Shown: positions 34,820 to 42,839 of the stretch, piece by piece
Numbering within the stretch: the first letter of the stretch is position 1
Layout: every line of letters begins with the position of its first letter
Assembly (NCBI GenBank): GCA_038043185.1
Contig: JBBTCO010000009.1
Location: 1-64,000 of the forward strand
DNA: 64,000 nt
Source: UBA5009 sp038043185
Lineage (GTDB): Bacteria > Bdellovibrionota > Bdellovibrionia > Bdellovibrionales > Bdellovibrionaceae
Reading direction: 5' to 3'
The notes under the pieces: model-generated
Seen by the model: the letters and a program-made list of their open reading frames with translations, nothing else
Databases searched by the model: none
Told to the model about the DNA's origin: nothing
Made by a program: the position numbers and the translations under genes

Positions 34820-35641
34820 ATGAAAACGCAATTTCCTCAATTCATTTATGGCACCGCATGGAAAGAAGAACGCACTCAAAATTTGGTCGATCTAGCAGTT
34901 AAGGTTGGATTTCGTGCCGTTGATACGGCTAACCAAAAGAAACACTATCGTGAAGACTTTACTGGTGAAACCTTAAAAGATTTATATAAAGAAATTGCAC
35001 GCGATCAATTTTGGCTACAATCAAAATACACTTATGTTCGTGGACAAGATCATCGTTTGCCCTACAATCCTGATGACGATTATCCTACGCAAGTAAAAGC
35101 TTCATTTCAAAGTACACTTAAAAATTTGCACACTCATTATGTGGATTCTTATTTATTACATGGGCCAATGAATGCGACAGCTTTAACAGATGTTGATTGG
35201 CAGGTGTGGAAGGCCATGGAGCAACTTCACACCGCTGGTCAGGCTAAGGTCATTGGTATTAGCAATGTGAATTTGTTGCAACTTAAAGAACTTTTCGCGT
35301 CGTCGGAAATTAAACCTATGACCGTGCAGAATCGATGTTATGCAGAACAAGGCTGGAACAGAGATGTTCGAGAGTTTTGTTTGGAAAATAAAATTATTTA
35401 TCAAGGTTTTTCGTTACTCACGGCAAATCGCCAAGTTTTGACTGACCAGCGGGTACGTCTTATGGCTGATAAATATTCCCGAACAGTTCCGCAGATTATT
35501 TTTTGTTTTTGTAAACAAGTTGGAATGTTGCCCATCACTGGCACAAGCAACGAAACCCATATGCAAGAGGATCTAAACGGTTTTAATTTTGAACTGACTT
35601 CGGATGAAGTTCAGTTCATTGAAACTAGTTTTTTAATTTAA
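34820..35641 (+). CDS. Aldo/keto reductase
   Basis: This is 273 residues. The catalytic tetrad of the family is complete: Asp35 (RAVDTA), Tyr43 (KHYRED), Lys69 (QSKYTY) and His114 (YLLHGP). KVIGISNVN and ITGTSNETH form the NADPH-binding part. It should reduce aldehydes or ketones with NADPH; the substrate is unknown. The last three codons and stop lie in a 29-bp repeat whose other strand encodes a secreted-protein tail. Confidence 0.9.
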   Translation: MKTQFPQFIYGTAWKEERTQNLVDLAVKVGFRAVDTANQKKHYREDFTGETLKDLYKEIARDQFWLQSKYTYVRGQDHRLPYNPDDDYPTQVKASFQSTLKNLHTHYVDSYLLHGPMNATALTDVDWQVWKAMEQLHTAGQAKVIGISNVNLLQLKELFASSEIKPMTVQNRCYAEQGWNRDVREFCLENKIIYQGFSLLTANRQVLTDQRVRLMADKYSRTVPQIIFCFCKQVGMLPITGTSNETHMQEDLNGFNFELTSDEVQFIETSFLI

Positions 35642-35657
35642 GATTTGTTGGAGGTAA
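35629..35657. repeat. 29-bp repeat, copy 2 (tail remnant)
   Basis: This copy differs from 33702-33730 at one position. Read on the minus strand, the surrounding bases encode FSLPPTNLKLKN and a stop, the same tail as in the lyase-type protein, but no gene precedes it. It looks like the leftover end of a deleted relative. Confidence 0.7.
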
Positions 35658-35686
35658 CGAGAATCGGTGATCCAGTCCGACTACTC

Positions 35687-36682
35687 TTAAATTTTAACTT
35701 CCACATCTGAAATGTCTAAATTCTTCTCAAATTTTGAGATGTTTGAAATTGTAGTCTCGGCGATATTCTTCAAGGCTTCTCTGGTTAGAAAAGCTTGGTG
35801 AGAAGTAACTAGAACATTAGGAAAAGTCAGAAGACGTGCCAGTATGTCATCGTTAATTCCATTTTCAGACAAGTCGGAAAAAAAGATTCCAGCCTCTTCC
35901 TCGTAGACATCCAGACAAGCTCCACCAATGCACTGTTCTTTGAGTGAGGAAATCAGGGCCTGCGTCTCTATCAATGCGCCTCGCCCAGTATTCACAATAA
36001 TGACATCTTTTTTCATAAGCCCGAGGGCGCTGGCATCAATAATATGGTTTGTCTCGGGAGTTAAGGGAACATGAAGCGAAACTATATCACTTTCCTTAAA
36101 AAGAAATTCTCGCTCAACATACTGAACATTATGTTTAAAACCCCAATCGATATCGGGCTGACCATCACAAGCAAGAACGCGGCAGTCGTAACCCCTCATA
36201 ATTTGGCAAAAAACTTTTCCGATTTTTCCAGTTCCAACAACTCCTACTGTTTTACCGTGCAGGTCAAATCCAACAAGTCCATCAAGTGAAAAGTTCATAT
36301 CATGAACTCGGTTGTGAGCCTTATGAATTTTTCTATTTAGTGTTTGTAAAAGTGCAACAGTATATTCGGCAACTGCGTAAGGCGAATATGCTGGGACTCT
36401 AACTACCGTCAGTTGCAATGACTTAGCACATTTAATGTCAACGTGGTTGAATCCCGCGGATCTCAGTGCAATTAATTTTACTCCTGCAGACTTAAGGGAT
36501 CTTAAAGTTTTTTCATCTGCGCGATCATTTGCAAACAAGCACACGGCTTCATATCCAGATGCAAGCAGGGCAGTTTCTTCTGTCAAACGCACCTCAAGAA
36601 ATCGAAGCTCGTGTTGCCCTTGATTAGCGGCCTCTAAGGCCATCCGATCAAATTTGTGAGTATCGAAGACGACGACTTTCAT
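35687..36682 (-). CDS. ldhA: D-lactate dehydrogenase (2-hydroxyacid dehydrogenase family)
   Basis: This is 331 residues, the standard length. NAD motif VGVVGTGKIGKVF is at residues 146-158. Active-site residues are Arg234 (VNTGRGALIE), Glu at about 262 (LDVYEEEAG) and His295 (VTSHQAFLT). FFSDLSENGINDDILARL is typical of the LdhA branch. It interconverts pyruvate and D-lactate with NADH. It follows the tail remnant and precedes a porin gene on the same strand. Confidence 0.92.
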   Translation of the reverse strand: MKVVVFDTHKFDRMALEAANQGQHELRFLEVRLTEETALLASGYEAVCLFANDRADEKTLRSLKSAGVKLIALRSAGFNHVDIKCAKSLQLTVVRVPAYSPYAVAEYTVALLQTLNRKIHKAHNRVHDMNFSLDGLVGFDLHGKTVGVVGTGKIGKVFCQIMRGYDCRVLACDGQPDIDWGFKHNVQYVEREFLFKESDIVSLHVPLTPETNHIIDASALGLMKKDVIIVNTGRGALIETQALISSLKEQCIGGACLDVYEEEAGIFFSDLSENGINDDILARLLTFPNVLVTSHQAFLTREALKNIAETTISNISKFEKNLDISDVEVKI

Positions 36683-36721
36683 ATTGGAGCCCCGTTACTG
36701 ATCTGCTTCAAGGTTAAATTT

Positions 36722-37825
36722 TTATTTCAAAATATCGGCGTACATAGATAAACCAACAAAGATTTGTGTCGTTATTTGAGTATCAGCCGTAGCAGGTTTT
36801 TTGTTCACCATGTTGTAGGCTAAATGATACCGCAGATTTTGCTCAGCAACTGGCATATAATCCAATGAAATTTCTGTTCCATCCCATTTGGTCTTTACAG
36901 ATGAGGTGCTCGTTTTTGCATTTTGATCAGTGCTAAACCATTTTAGCGCCGGAGTTAAAGTTTGTATTTTATAGCCAATCTTAAGAGCCATATTGGTCCA
37001 ATCTTCATCCGTCGTGCTGCTGCTAACTTCTTTTTTACTGATAAGGCCGTAATCTAAGTCAGCTTGCCATGAATCTTTAAGATAACGAAGACCTGCATTT
37101 GTATAAGTATTTTTACTTGAATCGGTGGTCGCAGTTACATTTCCTGCAGAACCTGGATTACCGTTATTTCCGGTGCTCAGTGGAGAAACAAAGTAACTTA
37201 AGATCGGGAGAAGTGATTTTTCAAAAAATTTTCCTTTGTAAACTACGCCATAAACAGATCTATTTTGATCAATTTGACTTCCAGATGTTGCTGTCGTTCC
37301 TCCAGCAGTAGAGTCAGCTTCTTGATTGGCAACTTGCAAAGAGAGCGAGTTTTCATCCTCACAATTATAAGCAAACTTAAGACCTGTGTGGTATCTTAGA
37401 CCATTGATTTGCGAAAATCCTCCAGAGACCATGTAAAGATCTATTCGAGGTGTATTTCCTTCCCAGCCACCAATTTCAGAATTAAATTTTCCCGCGGTAA
37501 TTGCAAATCGGTCACTCAGCTTATTGCTTAAGTAAGCCATTTCAACCCAATCATTTGCAGATTCACGCTTGGTTTCTTTAACAGATGATTTATTCAGGAT
37601 AAACTTAAGACGGTAACTAGTAGCTTCATTAATATTTCCTTTTCCATCCAACTTAAGAGTCTGTAAATTAAAAATATAATTATTTTTACTCGTTGCAACG
37701 GCCGTCATCGCCGCATCATTATAGGAAGTACTGGTCAAATCTCCCCGGAGCTCTAAATTGAGGCTCCCTGCAAAAGTTTGAAATGTCGTAAGTAGAATGC
37801 TGGCAATTATAATTTTATTTTTCAT
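36722..37825 (-). CDS. Porin-like outer-membrane beta-barrel protein
   Basis: This is 367 residues with a signal peptide (residues 1-19, ending TFA-G). Alternating polar and hydrophobic strands fill the mature part, Asn/Thr/Ser-rich loops separate them, and it ends YADILK after a final strand rich in aromatic and Val residues. AITAGKFNSEIGGWEGNTPR and GLRYHTGLKFAYN look like strands of phosphate-selective or general porins. It stands 39 bp from ldhA on the same strand. The REP-like element lies just upstream. Confidence 0.72.
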   Translation of the reverse strand: MKNKIIIASILLTTFQTFAGSLNLELRGDLTSTSYNDAAMTAVATSKNNYIFNLQTLKLDGKGNINEATSYRLKFILNKSSVKETKRESANDWVEMAYLSNKLSDRFAITAGKFNSEIGGWEGNTPRIDLYMVSGGFSQINGLRYHTGLKFAYNCEDENSLSLQVANQEADSTAGGTTATSGSQIDQNRSVYGVVYKGKFFEKSLLPILSYFVSPLSTGNNGNPGSAGNVTATTDSSKNTYTNAGLRYLKDSWQADLDYGLISKKEVSSSTTDEDWTNMALKIGYKIQTLTPALKWFSTDQNAKTSTSSVKTKWDGTEISLDYMPVAEQNLRYHLAYNMVNKKPATADTQITTQIFVGLSMYADILK

Positions 37826-37826
37826 A

Positions 37827-38032
37827 GAAAATAGGTACCAGGTCCTGTTTGGCTACGCAATGGAGTTTTTGAAAACAAACCATTTCCTAACATTGGAAAA
37901 CGCATTATCGCTGATCTGTTGAAGAGTTTAAGGTTCGCATTCGATAATTTCAGGATGAAATTATCTGTTGCCTATTTCGCGATAAAATAAATTAGAGGGG
38001 GAGCAGCCAAACAGGACCTGGTACCTATTTTC
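37827..38032. mobile_element. REPIN-like element with a decayed RAYT (Y1 transposase) fragment
   Basis: The ends are perfect 28-bp inverted repeats (37827-37854 and 38005-38032), each containing GGTACCAGGTCCTGTTTGG. Inside, plus-strand frame 2 reads LRNGVFENKPFPNIGKRII, then a helix, and FRMKLSVAYFAIK to a stop. This resembles the part of REP-associated tyrosine transposases just before the HUH motif (a GFRxxHFSIQ pattern). Only about 45 residues remain. The identification of the inner fragment is from memory of the family. Confidence 0.55.
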
Positions 38033-39758
38033 CAAACAGGGCCTGGCACTTATTTTTCTTATTTAAAATTCCTTGGGCGACGTTAACAGAGCTATCCACT
38101 ACGGATTCCCAGCTAGGCAAGCCCCACATGGCTTGCCCTACGAAAAACACTCGATTGCGATAAGGTTTTTGCAACTGATCGACTACGGCTAATCCGTCTT
38201 TCGGCGTTACAAGGTTTCCTGGCAAGGCTACGGGGATTGCATGTCCGTGTAGTGCCACACGAATTCCTTCAACTGACTCTTTTGTATAGCCTAATGGAGG
38301 AAGAATCTTTGCGCTCAGTTCAGCCATAATCGATTCTTTAAATTTATCTAATTTTTTACTAATCCATTTGTGCACACTGAATTCGTCCCCTGGCATGTAA
38401 AGCGTTAACATTCGATGCTTGTCATTCTTGCCCGAGACTCCCATCACAACATCCGTAACATTGACATCTTCACCAGCGGGAAGCTGCCCTTTGGGATCAC
38501 CAAAAATAAGATCATAACCTGCATCGGTCTTATCATTTTCATTTCGCTTTAATAAAACATTGGCAACCAAGTAAGGACGATATTTCATTTTTTGGATGGC
38601 GCTCGCTCTTTCGGGTTCTATATCATCAATAAGTCGAGTGAGTATAAAAGGCGCCGTGCTCGAAATTATGTGTTTAGCTGAAATCGTTCTTACAATTCCA
38701 TCGGGTCCCATGTAACTGGCTTGGGCATGCTCTGTGTCTTTTGATGCTTGGATATCAAATACCGTAGCTTGTGTTCTGAAGTTTTCTAAAGGTAAAACTT
38801 CAGATATTTTTTTAAAGATGACTTCGGCAATTCGCCCATTTCCTCCGGGAAATGAGGCAATGCCATTGGAATCTCCCACTAAAAAATTTAAACCAGCCGC
38901 TGCACTGATTGTTCTTATTCCGGCTCCAAAAGCAGAACGACTATAATAACTTAGGATTATTTCAAGATCAGGATGAAGCTCAGCATTTAAATGTTTTTTT
39001 AAATAGTCATAAACAGTAATCGTGTCCAAGGATTCAACGTATTTGCGATGTTCAACTGTTGGCGAAGGAATTTCAGGATAAATTTTGCCATTTTTATTTT
39101 CGATCATATCTTTAAATAAATCTCTTATCTGATTGAATTGATTTTGAGTCCCAGGAACAGTCCCTTTATTCCAAAAATCATCATATCTGACGAGACTATT
39201 TGTATTATCGTTATTTTTACGAAAAAGAAAAACAGGATCACTTGCGGTGTCGATGGATTTTAACTCAGAAAAAATTCCTAGTTTTTGCAGGAATTTTTCG
39301 TGGAGACTTCCTTTTGTAGGTTGAGCGATATAGGCTGCGCCTGAAGCCATCGTTAGACCATTCCATACTTCCGCCTGAGAATTGCCACCGAATCGATCAC
39401 CAGTTTCCAAAAACATTATTTTTACTTTTGTGGGGGAATTTTCAATTACCTCTAAAGCGGCAACAAGATTGGCCATGCCGCCACCAATAAAAAGAAAATC
39501 CACCGCTTCACTTGCTGCCGGAAGAACTCCGCCGGGTAGACCCGCGATTAAGGTTGGTTTATTCCAAATGACATTGTGATTTCGATGAGGATTGTCGCCT
39601 GTTATGACATTGGGGTCGACGCTAGATTGGTCCCGGTTCATTGGGCTAATATCTTCAAAAGTTTTTGCTTTTTGAGGGGGTTGCTTGGGTGGGATTGTTG
39701 TCGAATAGGACAAAGTCGATATAAAACATATTAATAAAAATGGAATGATAATTTTCAT
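38025..39758 (-). CDS. FAD-dependent oxidoreductase (amine oxidase-like), exported
   Basis: This is 577 residues from the ATG at 39758, which opens on a signal peptide (MKIIIPFLLICFISTLSYS); the open frame extends to 39866. The FAD motif FLFIGGGMANLVAALEV is followed by FLETGDRFGGNS as in flavin amine oxidases, and VFFVGQAMWGLPSWESVVDS near the C-terminus is the second FAD contact. The substrate is unknown. The last 10 codons, including KCQALFGK, are encoded by REP-like sequence, so the natural end was probably replaced. Confidence 0.8.
   Translation of the reverse strand: MKIIIPFLLICFISTLSYSTTIPPKQPPQKAKTFEDISPMNRDQSSVDPNVITGDNPHRNHNVIWNKPTLIAGLPGGVLPAASEAVDFLFIGGGMANLVAALEVIENSPTKVKIMFLETGDRFGGNSQAEVWNGLTMASGAAYIAQPTKGSLHEKFLQKLGIFSELKSIDTASDPVFLFRKNNDNTNSLVRYDDFWNKGTVPGTQNQFNQIRDLFKDMIENKNGKIYPEIPSPTVEHRKYVESLDTITVYDYLKKHLNAELHPDLEIILSYYSRSAFGAGIRTISAAAGLNFLVGDSNGIASFPGGNGRIAEVIFKKISEVLPLENFRTQATVFDIQASKDTEHAQASYMGPDGIVRTISAKHIISSTAPFILTRLIDDIEPERASAIQKMKYRPYLVANVLLKRNENDKTDAGYDLIFGDPKGQLPAGEDVNVTDVVMGVSGKNDKHRMLTLYMPGDEFSVHKWISKKLDKFKESIMAELSAKILPPLGYTKESVEGIRVALHGHAIPVALPGNLVTPKDGLAVVDQLQKPYRNRVFFVGQAMWGLPSWESVVDSSVNVAQGILNKKNKCQALFGK
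38033..38058 (-). repeat. Degenerate REP-like motif inside the oxidase 3' end
   Basis: CCAAACAGGGCCTGGCACTT on the plus strand is a second, diverged copy in the same direction as the right end of the REPIN element, immediately next to it. Confidence 0.5.
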
Positions 39759-40101
39759 AATTACTTTAGGAATGCAATTCTGCTTCCAAAGACTATTAAG
39801 CTGATAATTAAACCTGGTAGGGCTTTGTCTCAAAATAGAACAGAGTTTTGTTTCAATATGAGACACGTGGATGTTAGGTTTTGAAGAGTAAATACAAATT
39901 TTGGTAACCCTTAAATCGTGTTATTCGCAGCTGGAACGAGAACAGGACAGTCATGAGATATGTAGGCTTAGTTAACGTAAAAATATTTCATCTTATTCAC
40001 TAGCTATTGAGTTTTGATGCCCCTTGTTGTAAAGAGAGGGAGAACTTCAAATCTTGAAGCTCTTGGTTAATGGCAATTTTTAAAATTCTAAGGGTGCTGA
40101 A
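39759..40101. other. Intergenic region between divergent genes
   Basis: This 343-bp stretch carries the promoters for the FAD oxidoreductase (left) and the secreted protein at 40102 (right). It holds a TGTCTCA/TGAGACA inverted pair (39826-39832 and 39859-39865). No ORF with plausible coding character or RNA gene was found. Confidence 0.6.
39828..39840. promoter_or_regulatory. Degenerate TCTCA-N3-TGAGA half site
   Basis: TCTCA-AAA-TAGAA, 70 bp upstream of the oxidase ATG. A second half (TGAGACA) stands 20 bp farther on, so the real site may be the wider pair. Confidence 0.3.
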
Positions 40102-40680
40102 ATGTTAAAATTCTATTTTTCTATTTTTTTCTCTTTCAGCTCTGTGGTTTCTGCTGCCGATTATCCTGCTAACCATTGCGAGATTTTTGTCGACAAAGTT
40201 GCAGCATGGAGCGGGACTTCTGGTTATGCCGGTTTAACTTTTAAAATAAAAACACTCAATTCACGCCTGGATGGAGCCATCAAAAGTGTTGGCTACTACT
40301 CGATTGTTCGAAGCAATCCCCAAATCGCCGCTTTCTGCAAAGCTCATCCACCATCAAATGGAAATTCGAATGATTGCAATTACGTGGATAAATGGATAGT
40401 TCGACCTGCACAAGCATTCTTCGGGCAAGATTACTTTTCAATCGATTTTGTACTTTATCATCAGTACGATTTTGTACATGTTTTCGAGGGTGCATTCGTT
40501 GTCGAAACCGTCAAGGGAACACGATATTGGTTGAATCCCGCAAAAGGTGGAACTTTCTTTTTGGATGACAATTTGCGATCTAATTTACTTAAACTGGGAA
40601 GTGGTGGCTATCACCGTCATGCAAAAGATTTGAACACCGCTACTGCGTTTGATTATGTAAATCCTTTAAGATGCCGCTAA
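40102..40680 (+). CDS. Secreted protein (hypothetical)
   Basis: This is 192 residues with a signal peptide (residues 1-18, ending VSA-A). The mature part has four Cys, a beta-rich pattern (VGYYSIVRSN, FSIDFVLYHQYDFVHVFEGAFVVET) and His near the end. I recognise no family. It ends 11 bp before the Cys-repeat gene and probably shares an operon with it. The ribosome site is AGGGTG. Confidence 0.65.
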   Translation: MLKFYFSIFFSFSSVVSAADYPANHCEIFVDKVAAWSGTSGYAGLTFKIKTLNSRLDGAIKSVGYYSIVRSNPQIAAFCKAHPPSNGNSNDCNYVDKWIVRPAQAFFGQDYFSIDFVLYHQYDFVHVFEGAFVVETVKGTRYWLNPAKGGTFFLDDNLRSNLLKLGSGGYHRHAKDLNTATAFDYVNPLRCR

Positions 40681-40691
40681 TGGAGAAAAAT

Positions 40692-41300
40692 ATGAGAATT
40701 TCAAAAAATTTAGTAATGATGCTTGGAACCTTTTACATATCGATGTCTATGGCTTCTAATGCTGATTTTTCAAGAGTTTACTCAACTTTATCTGAGATTC
40801 AAAACCAGTTAAATGTTAACCGTGATAAATATCAACAGCGGGATTTAGATAATATTTCAAATTCTTTACAAAATGTTTTGGCATTGACTCAAAATCATTC
40901 CGGCGGCTCATCCTCTGATATTATCAAGGCTTGCGTGCAAGGTTTTGGTAATGGTTCATCTGGAACAGAATGTGCTCAAAAAGCCTTCGATGCTGATGCT
41001 GTAAGAGCTTGTTTAGCCGGTTTTGGCAATGGATCTTCGGGCTTATCTTGTGCGATCTCGTCTCGCTACGCAAGCATTGTTAATGCTTGCGTGCAAGGTT
41101 TTGGTAATGGTTCCTCTGGAATGGAATGTGCTCAAAATGCATACAGAGGCGATGTTGTAAGAGCCTGTGTTGCTGGCTTTGGTAATGGAACCAGCGGCAG
41201 GGAATGCTCAGTCAAGGCACGGGATGCTGAAGTGGTTAAGACTTGTGTTGCTAGTTTTGGCAATGGTTCAAGCGGCCTTAAATGTGCCACAGGCAATTGA
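40692..41300 (+). CDS. Secreted protein of five Cys/Gly repeats
   Basis: This is 202 residues from the ATG at 40692 (GGAG eight bases upstream; a frame-open ATG at 40671 is less likely). A signal peptide is followed by a 60-residue helical spacer. Residues from about 78 to the end form five tandem repeats of 25-26 residues built on ACVxGFGNGSSGxECA, each with two Cys about 14-16 residues apart and an invariant FGNG. The repeat is not one I know. Five paired Cys suggest a chain of disulphide-linked units, or a metal or thiol role in the periplasm or outside. Confidence 0.8.
   Translation: MRISKNLVMMLGTFYISMSMASNADFSRVYSTLSEIQNQLNVNRDKYQQRDLDNISNSLQNVLALTQNHSGGSSSDIIKACVQGFGNGSSGTECAQKAFDADAVRACLAGFGNGSSGLSCAISSRYASIVNACVQGFGNGSSGMECAQNAYRGDVVRACVAGFGNGTSGRECSVKARDAEVVKTCVASFGNGSSGLKCATGN
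40921..41294 (+). repeat. Tandem coding repeat, five units of about 75-78 bp
   Basis: The DNA is repetitive as well as the protein: TTTTGGTAATGG(T/A) and close variants recur once per unit. The first and third units are most alike, which suggests duplication of a two-unit block. Confidence 0.75.
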
Positions 41301-41352
41301 AGCTCTGTAAATACCTTGGCTAATTGCTTTTTGTACAGTACCACCACCATCT

Positions 41353-41880
41353 ATGGAAACGACTTCGCGAGCTACTAGTCCAAGTCGAGAGAAATCAGCC
41401 CGTTTAACGATGGCATTCGCTATGACGGCTTTGATATTTTACATTCCGGCAAATATTTTCCCCTTTATGACTATCGAAATGTATGGCCACCGTAACAGCT
41501 CAACAATCTGGCAAGGTATTGTTTCGTTAGCACAAGACGGTTCGTGGTTAATTGCGCTCGTGATTTTCCTAGCGAGTATTCTTATTCCCTTTTTAAAAAT
41601 CATAATTCTTTTTTATCTTTCGCTTGTTGCAAAAAAAACCACTGACCCTAGCTTTAATATTAAGTTGCATCAATTTGTTGAAGCGATTGGACGCTGGTCC
41701 ATGTTGGATATTTTCTTACTGGCTGTTTTGGTGGCTGTCGTTAAGTTAGGAAAATTGACGACGGTAACAGCAGAGCCTGGCGCAGTGATGTTTTTATTTG
41801 TAGTTATATTTACGATGTTGGCATCGGCTTACTTTGATCCACAATTTTTAGAAAGTGAAAATGATGAAAACCTTCGTTGA
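41353..41880 (+). CDS. PqiA-like membrane protein (single domain)
   Basis: This is 175 residues with four predicted membrane segments (about residues 20-38, 62-85, 110-130 and 135-158). FYIPANIFPFMTIEMYG and HQFVEAIGRWSMLDIFLLAVLV are hallmarks of the PqiA domain. E. coli PqiA is over 400 residues with two such domains; this is a half-length version without the Cys-rich N-terminus. No ribosome site is visible at 41353; an ATG at 41410 is possible. It overlaps the MCE gene. Confidence 0.82.
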   Translation: METTSRATSPSREKSARLTMAFAMTALIFYIPANIFPFMTIEMYGHRNSSTIWQGIVSLAQDGSWLIALVIFLASILIPFLKIIILFYLSLVAKKTTDPSFNIKLHQFVEAIGRWSMLDIFLLAVLVAVVKLGKLTTVTAEPGAVMFLFVVIFTMLASAYFDPQFLESENDENLR

Positions 41881-42718
41881 AAAAAAAATTTCTCAAATAG
41901 GTTCGGGTTGGTACATTTGGCTTTTTCCCCTTATTGCATTGATCATCACGGTAACCATGATCACAAAATATTATGAGCAAAATGGGTCAACAATTTCAAT
42001 TTCATTTTCTGACGTCGCTAATATTGAGGTGGAAAAAACTCAAGTGCGGTTTCGCGGTGTTTCTATTGGCACTGTTAAAGAAATTAAAATTTCGGGTGAT
42101 AACAAAAACGTACTGGTTCACGTTCTTCTCTTAAAAGACGCTAAACATTTTGCTGTTCAAGGATCTAAGTTTTGGATTGTGTCGCCGAAGATTAACATCC
42201 AAGGCATTAGCGGGTTGGAAACTTTATTTCAGGGTGCTTACATCGCCGTTCAGCCAGGCTCTGCAGAAAATGAATTTGCTAGCGAGTTTAAAGGACAAAT
42301 GACTTCCGACATCACTGATCCTCTCGAGAACACCACGGCTTTTCAATTGGAAACAAACAACGCTGAGTCGATAAACGCTGGTGATAATGTCAGTTACAGG
42401 GGCTTAAACATCGGTACGGTCACCAGCGTTGCCTTATCAAAAACTGCCCAAACGGTGTTGATTCAAATTAATATCCAAAATCGATACACGAAGCTGATCA
42501 GAACAAATACAGCTTTTTGGCGAAAAGTGGGAATTCAAGCGAAACTCAGTTTATTTAATTCTGAAATAAAAGTTAACTCATTGGATTCGATCATGCGCGG
42601 AGGAATTGAATTGTTTACTCCGGATCCCCCAGCCGCCGCAGCTAAAACAAACTACAAATTTACTCTTCTACCAGCAGCACCTAAGAATTACGATAAATGG
42701 AATCCAGTATTAAAGTAA
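41861..42718 (+). CDS. MCE-domain protein, PqiB-like
   Basis: This is about 285 residues from ATG 41861 (GTG 41855 also open). A single N-terminal membrane anchor (residues 18-40) is followed by two MCE domains, recognised by VRFRGVSIGTVKEIKIS and VSYRGLNIGTVTSVALS. E. coli PqiB has three MCE domains and about 546 residues. MCE proteins form rings or tubes that carry lipids between membranes. With the PqiA-like gene it forms a compact two-gene lipid transport unit; no PqiC lipoprotein follows. Confidence 0.85.
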   Translation: MMKTFVEKKISQIGSGWYIWLFPLIALIITVTMITKYYEQNGSTISISFSDVANIEVEKTQVRFRGVSIGTVKEIKISGDNKNVLVHVLLLKDAKHFAVQGSKFWIVSPKINIQGISGLETLFQGAYIAVQPGSAENEFASEFKGQMTSDITDPLENTTAFQLETNNAESINAGDNVSYRGLNIGTVTSVALSKTAQTVLIQINIQNRYTKLIRTNTAFWRKVGIQAKLSLFNSEIKVNSLDSIMRGGIELFTPDPPAAAAKTNYKFTLLPAAPKNYDKWNPVLK

Positions 42719-42722
42719 AGTA

Positions 42723-42735
42723 TCTCTAAATGAGA
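42723..42735. promoter_or_regulatory. Near-perfect TCTCA-N3-TGAGA site
   Basis: TCTCT-AAA-TGAGA, one mismatch from the palindrome, 105 bp upstream of the Ig-like lipoprotein ATG at 42840. Confidence 0.35.
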
Positions 42736-42839
42736 CGCCCATGTGAGTTTATTACGAGTAAAAATAGTTCGTGGATGTTTCTTAATAAGAAGGATAATAT
42801 GAATACTGTCTGTCTGTTTTATTTGACCGTGGGGGAATT

